Notes: generated by a model not told the origin, from the letters alone. Positions 1 through 6,160 are shown, counted from the first letter of the stretch. The stretch: DNA of 14,086 nt from Candidatus Sungbacteria bacterium RIFCSPHIGHO2_02_FULL_52_23 (GCA_001820655.1 MHQM01000018.1:1-14086), one strand, 5' to 3'. Numbers and translations are program-made.

Positions 1-72
1 AGCGCCTGCGGCTTTCTGTGCAAGCTCCGCGAGCAGTCGCTCCGCGATCTTTTTTCCGTCCAAAACTTTCAT
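1..72 (-). CDS. folD: Bifunctional methylenetetrahydrofolate dehydrogenase/cyclohydrolase, N-terminal fragment
   Basis: Only the first 24 codons are in the window; the gene continues beyond base 1. The visible start reads MKVLDGKKIAERLLAEL, which fits the FolD N-terminus (an initial beta strand, then 'DGK.IA', then a helix). FolD interconverts 5,10-methylene-THF and 10-formyl-THF in the cytosol. It lies downstream of glyA on the same strand, which makes methylene-THF, so the pathway context agrees. A putative terminator and a small ORF separate it from glyA. No SD is visible before the ATG at 72. The identification rests on a short stretch plus context. Confidence 0.7.
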   Translation of the reverse strand, partial: MKVLDGKKIAERLLAELAQKAAGA

Positions 73-97
73 ATTGGAATGGTAGCAAAGGAACAGC

Positions 98-131
98 AAA
101 AGAGGAAGTTTCCTGCGGGGAACTTCCTCTT
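98..131 (-). terminator. Putative intrinsic terminator between the glyA unit and folD
   Basis: An 11-bp perfect inverted repeat pairs bases 100-110 with 121-131. It extends to about 14 bp if a G-U and two G-C pairs inside the loop are counted. On the minus strand the stem runs into a short TTTT. The U-tract is modest, so termination may be partial and folD could receive read-through from glyA. Confidence 0.55.
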
Positions 132-150
132 GATCGCGCTATCCAGAGGC

Positions 151-243
151 TCAACGAAAAGCCATCCAGATAATCACACCAAGACATGCAACAATCACGG
201 CCAGAGTTCCCCATATCACGCCGTCAACATCTTTCTCCGGCAC
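151..243 (-). CDS. Small single-pass membrane protein (30 aa) translated after glyA
   Basis: A short ORF starting at GTG 243 and ending at TGA 151 encodes 30 residues. It has a charged start (MPEKDVDG), then an uninterrupted hydrophobic segment (about residues 9-29, with W11, W26 and several Val/Ile) and a final Arg. This looks like one transmembrane helix with little else. An SD-like AAGAGGAG overlaps the glyA stop codon and sits six bases before the GTG, so translation is probably coupled to glyA. The glyA stop is 12 bases upstream, and the putative terminator at 98-131 lies just downstream. I recognise no family. It could be a chance ORF, but the SD, spacing and hydrophobic core argue for a real gene. 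Confidence 0.5.
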   Translation of the reverse strand: MPEKDVDGVIWGTLAVIVACLGVIIWMAFR

Positions 244-255
244 GACATGCTCCTC

Positions 256-1515
256 TTAGGCAATAGGAAATCTCGCACAAAGACCCGCTACTGCCTTTTT
301 TGTACTCTTAATATCCGCTTTCATCAAGACGCCGGATATCATGCGCGCGATCTCGCGCATTTCTTTTTCTTTCATGCCGCGCGTGGTGACCGACGGCGTG
401 CCGATGCGGATACCCGACGGATCAAACGGCGAACGCGTATCATACGGGATCGTATTACGGTTTACTACGATACCCGCCTCCTCCAGACGATCCTGCGCTT
501 CGCGGCCCGAGATGCCAAGTTTGGTCAAATCAATCAGCATGAGATGATTGTCCGTGCCACCCGAGACGATTTCAATCCCGTGCTTTTGCAGTGCTGACGC
601 AAGCACATCAGCATTTTTTACGATCTGCCTGCCATATTTTTTAAAAGTCGGCGTCATCGCTTCTTTCAGCGCCACGGCAATCGCCGCGGTCTGATTGTCA
701 TGCGGTCCTCCCTGCAGTCCCGGAAACACGGCCTTGTCTATCGCCTGCGACAAGCTGATCTCTTTTTCGCCCGCCCGTAGGACGCGATCGTTGCGCGAGA
801 AGATCAAAGCGCCGCGCGGGCCACGCAGGGTTTTGTGCGTCGTCGTCGTCACAACATCCGCATGAGGAAACGGCGACGGGTGCGCGCCAACCGCGACCAG
901 CCCTGCAATATGCGCCATGTCTACCATCAGATACGCGCCAACTTCGCGCGCAATTGCGCCAAATTTCTCAAAGTCAATCACGCGCGAATATGCTGTGGCT
1001 CCGGCGATAATCATCCGCGGCTTTTCTTTCACCGCAAGCTCGCGGATCGCGGCATAATCAAGATATCCCTTGCGATCTACGCCGTAGGGAATCATCGTAA
1101 ACAGTTTGCCCGAAAAATTCACGGACGCGCCGTGCGTGAGGTGCCCGCCGAAAGACAAGCTCATGCCCATCACTTTGTCTCCGGGTTTCAAAAGCGCAAA
1201 ATACACTGCCATATTGGCGGGAGACCCCGAAAGCGCCTGCACATTGACGCTCCACTCTTTACCCAAACCAAAAACTTTCTTCGCGCGTTCAATTGCAAGC
1301 AGTTCAATATCGTCAATCACGCGATTGCCCGCATAGTAGCGCTTGTGGGCGTATCCTTCAGAGTATTTGTTGGTAAGCTCCGAGCCGAGTGTTTCGCGCA
1401 CCGCCCGCGAGACGATGTTTTCCGACGGGATCAGATCAATCGTATTTTGCTGGCGGCGGGCTTCTGCGGCGACGAGTGTTGCCACTTCCGGATCATATTT
1501 TTTGAGTTGAGTCAT
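256..1515 (-). CDS. glyA: Serine hydroxymethyltransferase
   Basis: Converts serine and THF to glycine and 5,10-methylene-THF using PLP, in the cytosol. The product is 419 aa from the ATG at 1515, close to the usual length. Family signatures are clear: an N-terminal 'LIPSENIVS', 'YYAGN', 'VNVQALSGSPAN', the PLP lysine in 'TTTTHKTLRGPRG' (Lys228 counted from this ATG) and a late 'RIGTPSVTTRGM'. An in-frame TTG at 1545 would add ten residues, but they are not family-like and neither start has an SD, so the ATG is preferred. The gene supplies the one-carbon unit used by ThyA, encoded divergently about 0.5 kb away, and precedes folD. A candidate promoter lies at 1600-1628. Confidence 0.97.
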   Translation of the reverse strand: MTQLKKYDPEVATLVAAEARRQQNTIDLIPSENIVSRAVRETLGSELTNKYSEGYAHKRYYAGNRVIDDIELLAIERAKKVFGLGKEWSVNVQALSGSPANMAVYFALLKPGDKVMGMSLSFGGHLTHGASVNFSGKLFTMIPYGVDRKGYLDYAAIRELAVKEKPRMIIAGATAYSRVIDFEKFGAIAREVGAYLMVDMAHIAGLVAVGAHPSPFPHADVVTTTTHKTLRGPRGALIFSRNDRVLRAGEKEISLSQAIDKAVFPGLQGGPHDNQTAAIAVALKEAMTPTFKKYGRQIVKNADVLASALQKHGIEIVSGGTDNHLMLIDLTKLGISGREAQDRLEEAGIVVNRNTIPYDTRSPFDPSGIRIGTPSVTTRGMKEKEMREIARMISGVLMKADIKSTKKAVAGLCARFPIA

Positions 1516-1599
1516 GGTATGCGTTAAAACAGTATCACTCCCCAATGGGGTTGCTCTATGTTTTGTGATGTTGAAAACTCATACCATAATAGTACTCCC

Positions 1600-1628
1600 A
1601 TATTAACAAAAACCCTTTTGTATGGCAA
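1600..1628 (-). promoter_or_regulatory. Candidate glyA promoter
   Basis: On the minus strand, TTGCCA (1628-1623) is followed after 17 bases by TAATAT (1605-1600). Five of six and four of six bases match the sigma-70 consensus. A start site near 1593 would leave a leader of roughly 78 bases before the glyA ATG. Nothing else recognisable is seen in that leader. Confidence 0.45.
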
Positions 1629-1648
1629 CGCCGCCTGAACATGATTAA

Positions 1649-1670
1649 AGGTCGGCAGAGATGCCGACCT
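1649..1670 (-). terminator. Putative terminator after the DUF4242-like gene
   Basis: A 9-bp perfect stem (1649-1657 with 1662-1670) closes a four-base loop and is followed on the minus strand by TTTAAT. It lies 38 bases after the stop of the DUF4242-like gene and just before the candidate glyA promoter, where a separating terminator would be expected. The U-tract is short. Confidence 0.5.
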
Positions 1671-1708
1671 ATGAGGCGAGCGCAAGCGATAAAAGTTTTT
1701 GTGAACTA

Positions 1709-1951
1709 CTACATGGATGTTACGGGATGGACATCCCCACAGGAGACGCCCAAAGCGTGATGGTGGTCCCGAACTGCCTGCTCATCCGGCGCGTCGAGCA
1801 GGCAGACCACATGGCCTTTCCCATCATGGTACAGACCATGCTGATGAACTCCAAACTGGTCGCGTTCGCCGGCATCTGCAGCCGCTTTGATCTGCGCGAC
1901 GGCTTCCGCCGGAAGTACCAAATCGTCATGAACATCGTGAAAGAGCGGCAT
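1709..1951 (-). CDS. Small His-rich DUF4242-like protein
   Basis: An 80-aa protein resembling DUF4242 proteins, small ferredoxin-like folds that include the nickel-binding SCO4226 type. The match rests on the start 'MPLFHDVHDD' and the C-terminal pattern 'VVCLLDAPDEQAVRDHHHALG' (C-x-DAP-x3-AV-x2-H-x3-G). Ten of its 80 residues are His (5, 8, 36, 38, 42, 47, 63-65, 75), which suggests metal binding, though the role is unproven. The start is supported by AAGGA six bases before the ATG at 1951. It is divergent from thyA, with abutting -35 boxes, and has its own terminator. A plus-strand ORF of 103 aa overlaps it but resembles nothing, so this strand is chosen. Confidence 0.75.
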   Translation of the reverse strand: MPLFHDVHDDLVLPAEAVAQIKAAADAGERDQFGVHQHGLYHDGKGHVVCLLDAPDEQAVRDHHHALGVSCGDVHPVTSM

Positions 1952-1996
1952 AACGCATCCTTTCGTGTGTGAAAACGCTCCGCTCGCCTATCCGGC

Positions 1997-2057
1997 ACAT
2001 TATCGCATTTCTGCCATAAGTCAAGTGTTGACCGCCGCCCGCTTGGCATGAAATACT
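1997..2057. promoter_or_regulatory. Back-to-back divergent promoters for thyA and the DUF4242-like gene
   Basis: Bases 2020-2032 form the perfect inverted repeat GTCAA-gtg-TTGAC, which supplies a -35 box to each strand. On the plus strand TTGACC (2028-2033) is followed after 18 bases by AATACT (2052-2057). On the minus strand TTGACT (2024-2019) is followed after 16 bases by TAATGT (2002-1997), or after 14 by GATAAT. The plus-strand start site would fall about at the thyA ATG (2067). Only three bases separate the two -35 boxes, so the two promoters could not easily be occupied together. Confidence 0.5.
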
Positions 2058-2066
2058 TACTTTACT

Positions 2067-2960
2067 ATGAGCACGAAATCGCCCCAAGAGCGTACACCGG
2101 ACTCCCAATATCAAAACCTCCTCCGCAAGATTCTTGAGGAAGGCACCGAGGTCTCGCCCATTCACGGCGAAAAAGCGCGCATGCTCGTGGGACAGCAATT
2201 GCGCTACTCGCTTGCCAACGGATTCCCTGTCATCACCGAGCGCGATCTTTCGGGCGGTATGTTTTCCGGAGCCCTTGCCGAACATATCGCGTTTCTGCAC
2301 GGCGCGCGCACCCAAAAAGAGCTTGAAGCATTTGGGTGCAAATGGTGGAAGCCGTGGGTAACCCGCGAAAAGTGCGACATCTTCGGGCTTCCCGAAGGCG
2401 ATCTTGGCGACGGCTCGTATGGCGCCGCATGGGCGACATTCCCCACCCGCGAGGGCGCGCCTTTTAACCAGATCAAAAATCTCGTCCAACAGATCCGCGA
2501 GCGGCCGTATCTGCGCACGCACTTTGTCTCCCCATGGATCCCGCAGTATACGCTCCAGCATTCGGAGCTCAAGCGCAAAGTCGTCGTAGCGCCTTGCCAC
2601 GGCTGGATACACGTACTCGTATTTCCGGAATCCCGCGAGCTTACGATCCACCATTTCCAGCGAAGCGCTGATCTCCCCGTCGGAGTGCCTTTCAACATGA
2701 TCCAATACGCGGCATTTGGTATGATGCTCGGGCAAGTCCTCGGATATACGCTGAAAGACGTGGTCTATACCTTCTCCGACGTCCATATGTATGAGAGCCA
2801 GTACGACAAAGTAAAAGAATTGCTGGCACGCGAGCCGCGCCATCTCCCCACTGTCGCGCTTGATCCGGCAGTCAAAGACATTTTTGATTTCCGGCCCGAG
2901 CACTTCACGCTCTCCGACTACGAGCCACACGGCAAAATGTTTATCCCAACCCCGATCTGA
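2067..2960 (+). CDS. thyA: Thymidylate synthase (ThyA family, divergent)
   Basis: Methylates dUMP to dTMP with 5,10-methylene-THF. The 297-aa protein has the ThyA core: the nucleophile in 'VVAPCHGW' (Cys177), 'QRSADLPVGVPFNM' (Arg199, Asp202, Asn210, which fit the E. coli R166, D169 and N177 positions) and 'DVHMYESQ' (His240, Tyr242), ending in 'DYEPHGKMFIPTPI'. Keeping Asn210 favours dUMP as substrate over dCMP. In my by-eye alignment the N-terminal phosphate-binding Arg (E. coli R21, in 'DRTGT') is absent, and the second Arg of 'RR' (R127) is Thr151. No SD precedes the ATG, and the candidate -10 ends nine bases upstream, so the message may be leaderless. A dCMP deaminase in the same window provides the substrate. 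Confidence 0.93.
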   Translation: MSTKSPQERTPDSQYQNLLRKILEEGTEVSPIHGEKARMLVGQQLRYSLANGFPVITERDLSGGMFSGALAEHIAFLHGARTQKELEAFGCKWWKPWVTREKCDIFGLPEGDLGDGSYGAAWATFPTREGAPFNQIKNLVQQIRERPYLRTHFVSPWIPQYTLQHSELKRKVVVAPCHGWIHVLVFPESRELTIHHFQRSADLPVGVPFNMIQYAAFGMMLGQVLGYTLKDVVYTFSDVHMYESQYDKVKELLAREPRHLPTVALDPAVKDIFDFRPEHFTLSDYEPHGKMFIPTPI

Positions 2961-2980
2961 TCTTTTGAGATATACTCTCT

Positions 2981-3427
2981 ATGCGTAAAGCATTTGTAAA
3001 CTTAAAAAACGCTTTCAGGCCAAACAGTACATACAAAGACGTCATTCATAAAATCCGGCAAGACAGCGTCTGTCCTTTCTGTCCGAAGTATCTGAAGCAG
3101 TATCACAAAAAGCCGATCATCAAGACCGGACGCTTCTGGCTTCTCACGGACAATATGTATCCCTACGCGGGAGCGCGCCATCACCTCCTCCTAATACACA
3201 AGAAACACATTGAGCGATTTGCCGAGATATCTCCCGCCGCATGGCAGGAGCTAGAGCGCCTCGTCGCTTTCGTGGTCAAAAAAAGAGCCATCAAAGGAGC
3301 GGCTCTTATCATGCGCTTTGGCGATACATCCTACACCGGCGCGTCTGTCTCGCATCTGCACGCCAACATCATCGCAGGGCCGGGAGGCGCCAAAAAGCAC
3401 GACCCCATCATGTTCCGCGTGGGATAA
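2981..3427 (+). CDS. HIT-family protein (variant HxHxN motif)
   Basis: A 148-aa histidine-triad protein; family members hydrolyse or transfer nucleotides from substrates such as Ap4A or nucleoside phosphoramidates. It has an N-terminal zinc-type 'CPFC' (31-34), the strand 'YPYAGARHHLLLIHKKHIERF' region (60-80) and the motif 'HLHANII' (125-131). The first two His, including the middle one that acts as nucleophile in the family, are present; the third is Asn129. The gene starts 20 bases after thyA on the same strand and has no SD. TATACT at 2971-2976 lies four bases before the ATG and could be a -10 element for a leaderless message, but no -35 is seen, so co-transcription with thyA is at least as likely. 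The substrate is unknown. Confidence 0.88.
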   Translation: MRKAFVNLKNAFRPNSTYKDVIHKIRQDSVCPFCPKYLKQYHKKPIIKTGRFWLLTDNMYPYAGARHHLLLIHKKHIERFAEISPAAWQELERLVAFVVKKRAIKGAALIMRFGDTSYTGASVSHLHANIIAGPGGAKKHDPIMFRVG

Positions 3428-3450
3428 TCTCGTTTGATTGAGGCGGTAAG

Positions 3451-3484
3451 AAAAGATCCGACGACACGACTGTGCCACCGGATC
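3451..3484 (-). terminator. Intrinsic terminator of the sigma-like gene
   Basis: On the minus strand a 13-bp stem (3484-3472 with 3467-3455, three G-U pairs) closes a four-base loop and is followed by TTTTCTT. It begins about 17 bases after the stop codon at 3501. The G-U pairs would become mismatches in the plus-strand transcript, so it is polarised for the minus strand. Confidence 0.8.
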
Positions 3485-3500
3485 ATCTGGTCTTTCGCAA

Positions 3501-5335
3501 TTACCTCCTTCCGGTCTTGTACGACCTGCCATCAAAAGATCCCTCATCGCCGTCCTGCGTGATCTGTCGCAAAGCGGCAACTATTTCATTGTCATGAGAA
3601 ATTCGCTCGAGCGCTCCCTCTTCTGCCAGCCCGAACTCCTCTTCAGTTATCTGCCAGTGACCCAAAATCTCGTCGCGCTCCCACTCGGCCTCGAAACCGA
3701 ATCTCTGGCAAATGATTGCTAGCTCAAGGGACGTGAGCACTGAAGAGAGTTTTTGTCCGAGAAACATCCTCACTGGCTCATTGCGCGATTCCGACTCGCA
3801 AGCCACAAAAACTGCCTCTGGAGAAGGAGCAAGCGAATTTACCACAAGATCCCGCCGAACGGTTTTCCCTTCCAATCCGATCGGATCATCCAAAGAAGCA
3901 TTCGGAATCACAGAAGTCCGGCCTCTCTTTATGGATATGCCTGCGTCTCCAAGCGCCTGATCAATGCCGCTAAAAATGGCATCTCGTGCAAGCTTACACA
4001 CAGCAGCAGCATCGCCATTTGAGGGCCATGTCGGCATAGCGCGCCAAATGCCCGCACATGCCTCCTGGATAAGTTCATCCGCAGAAAACCCGAGACGTTG
4101 GACATCCCAACGCTTTGCCCACCGGTACGCACGCGGGAATATTTCTCGCAGGCATGCGTAAAAAAGAGCGCAGGCATGCCCCTCGTTCTCACGGATGAAA
4201 GGGAGATGCAAAGCTACATACTCGTCGGTCAATTCAGGCAGTCCGGATACCTCGCGTCGGAAACGCTGCGACGTACTCAATTCCTCGTACGGGGAGCGGC
4301 CGAGCGTCCGTCTTTGTGCGCTATGGCGCACAAAGAAGTCAGGGATTGTGAACTCACGACTGGAATGGTCATTCAGATCATTCAACCTCCTTTGGGCCGA
4401 GATGACACGGCGCCGGACCGTAGTATGCGGTACGCCCAATTCCTTCCCCGCATCTTTGTAACTCTGCTGGGTGCCGGAACCCAGTCCGAATACCGCCCCA
4501 AGAACTCTCTGCTCTTCCGGGGTAAGCGTATCCCATGCAGAAGTTCTGTGCATCGCTTGCAGCGCTCTTGCCTCTCTCCTCCGCGCTTCAGACGAAGGAT
4601 ACGGGCGGTAGGGCCCGTTTGTGCGTGGAGGCATAAGGCGCTCTCTAATGCGCGTGAGTGCCTTTTCACCCCGTTCCGGAAAATATCGGGCGAGTTTTCC
4701 CCACCACGGATCCTCGGCGATCATCCCGCGCCACACCGTCTCCGGCAGCTGCCATGCATCCGCTATCTTCTTGTATACCTGCATGCCGCTAGCATAACGG
4801 GCCCGCGCGAATATTTTGCGCTCCTTTTCCGCACCAAGAGCACGAAGAATCATCCACGGGGTCTTTCCCGGCTCCTCGGGCAACTCCTTATCCATGCCCA
4901 AGAGAATACTGGCTACCCATATCTGCTTCTGCGTAAGCGCATAGTAGGATGCAACCGACTGATTTCCGGGTTCTTTCTTGAGCGTTTTCTTCACTTGAAA
5001 ACGCAGCGTGAGATGTTCAATCTCCTTGTAGTTGCGCGCGGGAAAATGACGATCGAGCGCTGCATAAAATGAGTCGCGCTCGCAAAGCAGCAAAAACTCC
5101 ACCGGAGAAAGCTCATACGCTCGCTTGATCATATGGAGCGAGCCGATACACCAATCCTGCCAGATCATGATCTGCTTATGGCTCAACCATGATCCCGGCA
5201 GCACCCTCAATACGCTTGGGACAAACTCATGAAGCCGCTCTCCGGATAACCCGAGCCACGACTCCATGATCTTGGCCGCTTCCGGTTCAAGACGGCATGC
5301 CACGAGCCGTTGTTCAAGTTCTCCCGATTCGCCCA
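3501..5335 (-). CDS. Sigma-70-like protein with repeated region-4-like modules
   Basis: A 611-aa protein I cannot match to a named family. Residues 271-318 read like sigma region 4 (start 'LTPEEQRVLGAVFGLG', HTH 'GKELGVPHTTVRRRV'). Residues 388-468 resemble region 2, with 'SADELIQEACAGIWRAMPTW' (418-437) in place of 'LLDLIQEGNIGLMRAVEKFD'. 'SLDDPIGLEGKTV' (481-493) and 'APSPEA' match the region 3-4 linker of housekeeping sigmas, and about 530-580 is a degenerate region 4. Two further region-4-like units lie at 51-102 and 134-223; they align with each other (both end L-x-R-x-F-P-x-R). The aromatic region 2.3-2.4 ('TYATWWIRQ' in RpoD) is not conserved, so promoter melting is doubtful. GAGGAG six bases before the ATG at 5335 sets the start; a TTG at 5357 would add seven residues. 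It follows the riboswitch-led 93-aa gene. Likely a transcription regulator or alternative sigma. Confidence 0.7.
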
Positions 5336-5379
5336 TGAGCAGCTCCTCTTTTGTCAAAAAACTTTACACGTATGACTAT

Positions 5380-5400
5380 CCGATACTTTGAAAGTACCGG
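5380..5400. promoter_or_regulatory. 21-bp near-perfect palindrome upstream of the sigma-like gene
   Basis: Bases 5380-5389 and 5391-5400 are inverted repeats (CCGATACTTT / AAAGTACCGG) with one mismatch around a single central base. It lies 45 bases before the ATG at 5335, where an operator for a dimeric regulator would sit. I could not find a convincing promoter near it. Confidence 0.4.
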
Positions 5401-5461
5401 ATCTTTAATACTCTGTACAGCACCGGGTACGGACACTTCCGATAAGGGACACAAAATCATT

Positions 5462-5496
5462 TCAGCCGGCATCCCGAGGGTGCCGGCTGACTTTTT
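5462..5496. terminator. Strong hairpin between the 93-aa gene and the sigma-like gene
   Basis: A 10-bp perfect GC-rich stem (5462-5471 with 5481-5490) closes a nine-base loop. The clean T-run (CTTTTTC, 5491-5497) is on the plus strand. On the minus strand the stem is followed by AATGATTTTG, a broken U-tract. It begins 15 bases after the minus-strand stop at 5505, so it probably ends or attenuates that transcript, while also blocking plus-strand transcription. I see no plus-strand gene that needs it. Confidence 0.6.
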
Positions 5497-5504
5497 CTTA
5501 CCTT

Positions 5505-5786
5505 TCAGTTGTTGCTTGCCGGGATTTCCCGGCTCCACAAACAATACCCAAAATTTTCCTGCACAAGTATAAACGAATAGTGGAGGATAGACCCGTATTT
5601 TTTGAGCAAAGACGTATCCATCTGCTCATACAAAAACAGGTCGGCTAGCTTGCGCTCAATGCGGAGTATTATCTCCTCTAGCCGATCCAGCGCAAGCGGA
5701 TGCGTAAAGAACTCGGGTCTTTGCTCATATCCCTCTTTGCGAGCTTCACGTACCGTTCTGATTCTATAGCGTTCTACTTCAAGCAC
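5505..5786 (-). CDS. Uncharacterised 93-aa protein under a cobalamin riboswitch
   Basis: The start is set by AGAGGAG seven bases before a GTG at 5786; a TTG at 5819 is in frame but has no SD. The product (MLEVERYRIRTVREARKEGY...) is rich in charged residues, predicted by eye to be mostly helical, with 'RLEEIILRIERKLADLF' as an amphipathic stretch and 'YGSILHYSFILVQENFGYCLW' as a more hydrophobic C-terminal stretch. There is no signal peptide, no Cys-rich metal site and no family I recognise. It is the first gene after the B12 riboswitch and precedes the sigma-like gene by about 170 bases, with a hairpin between them. Its function cannot be assigned; the leader suggests expression when cobalamin is scarce. 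A 7-bp inverted repeat (5518-5533) lies at its 3' end. Confidence 0.65.
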   Translation of the reverse strand: MLEVERYRIRTVREARKEGYEQRPEFFTHPLALDRLEEIILRIERKLADLFLYEQMDTSLLKKYGSILHYSFILVQENFGYCLWSREIPASNN

Positions 5787-5821
5787 GGCATTACTCCTCT
5801 CATTGTAAAAGACCGACAAAC

Positions 5822-5846
5822 AAAAAACCTATGCGTCCTGCATAAG
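5822..5846 (-). terminator. Riboswitch expression-platform terminator
   Basis: On the minus strand CTTATGC (5846-5840) pairs with GCATAGG (5834-5828) around the loop AGGAC and runs into TTTTTTG (5827-5821), ahead of the 93-aa gene. The upstream segment GTATAA (5910-5905) can pair with TTATGC of the left arm, giving a plausible antiterminator. The loop AGGAC is also complementary to GTCC segments in the aptamer, as in the loop-loop contact known from this riboswitch class. Confidence 0.6.
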
Positions 5847-5899
5847 TCAGAGGGGGCCGAAAACAGCCGTTTGTCTTACGCGGACACAGTGTGGGAAGC

Positions 5900-6030
5900 C
5901 GGAATTATACGACTTCGCATATGAGGGCTCGGACTTGTCCGATCCGCCAGTTGGCGGACGGGTACACCGTTGCGCGACAGTGCGGGATTCTCACCCGCTT
6001 CACTTCATAACCACTTTGATTTTCAAGTAC
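5900..6030 (-). promoter_or_regulatory. Cobalamin riboswitch (aptamer)
   Basis: The minus strand carries the conserved core of the cobalamin aptamer in order: GAAGCGGGTGAGAATCCCGC (6000 to about 5982; the 'GGUGNNAAUCC' hairpin), ACTGTCGCGCAACGGTGT (the 'CUGnCnCGCaACnGU' segment), a hairpin TCCGCC-AACT-GGCGGA (5958-5943), and CAAGTCCGAGCC (about 5936-5926; the 'AAGUCCGAg' 3' segment). An outer pairing TATGA (6008-6004) with TCATA (5923-5919) can close it. Binding of adenosyl- or methylcobalamin normally represses the downstream gene, here by forming the terminator at 5822-5846. The next genes are the 93-aa protein and then the sigma-like protein, neither a known B12 gene. Confidence 0.87.
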
Positions 6031-6035
6031 TGATA

Positions 6036-6064
6036 ATGTTACATCGTAAAAATATCATTGTCAA
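6036..6064 (-). promoter_or_regulatory. Promoter of the riboswitch transcript
   Basis: On the minus strand a consensus TTGACA (6064-6059) is followed after exactly 17 bases by TAACAT (6041-6036). The predicted start site is near 6029, right where the riboswitch begins. This is the best-formed promoter in the window. Confidence 0.65.
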
Positions 6065-6103
6065 CAGAAACCGCCATATGTGCTTGCACATTACCGCTCC
6101 CTC

Positions 6104-6142
6104 TTGACAAGAGAGATATTCTCTGTCAATCTATCGCGATAG
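6104..6142. promoter_or_regulatory. Palindromes upstream of the second HIT gene
   Basis: Two symmetric elements sit side by side. Bases 6104-6129 form TTGAC-a-AGAGA / TCTCT-GTCAA around a five-base centre, with one unpaired A; the left arm contains a consensus -35 TTGACA (6104-6109), though no good -10 is found 17 bases on. Bases 6131-6142 are the perfect 12-bp palindrome CTATCGCGATAG. They may be operators or RNA stems in the leader; the evidence is the symmetry alone. Confidence 0.4.
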
Positions 6143-6160
6143 CACTTATCACCCGCAAGA

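Noticed and set aside
79..597. Plus-strand ORF running through the terminator and the 3' end of glyA
   Set aside because: It crosses the 98-131 hairpin and is antisense to glyA; the product is low-complexity Arg/His-rich.
1661..1972. Plus-strand ORF of 103 codons opposite the DUF4242-like gene
   Set aside because: It starts inside a hairpin and has no family resemblance, whereas the minus-strand frame matches DUF4242 and has an SD and terminator.
1926..2930. Long minus-strand ORF (334 codons) opposite thyA
   Set aside because: It is antisense to a clear ThyA with all core motifs and also overlaps the DUF4242-like gene; its translation resembles no family.
4098..5072. Plus-strand ORF of 324 codons opposite the sigma-like gene
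   Set aside because: It has no SD and no domain, is rich in Arg and Cys as expected of a shadow frame, and lies against a minus-strand gene with a good SD, terminator and recognisable domains.
5351..5572. Plus-strand ORF of 73 codons ahead of the plus-oriented T-run
   Set aside because: It reads straight through the hairpin at 5462-5490 and into the 3' end of the 93-aa gene; no SD is seen. The hairpin orientation remains unexplained.
5900..6030. tRNA or tmRNA
   Set aside because: The stems looked tRNA-like at first, but there is no anticodon arm or T-loop, and the minus strand fits the cobalamin aptamer segments in order.
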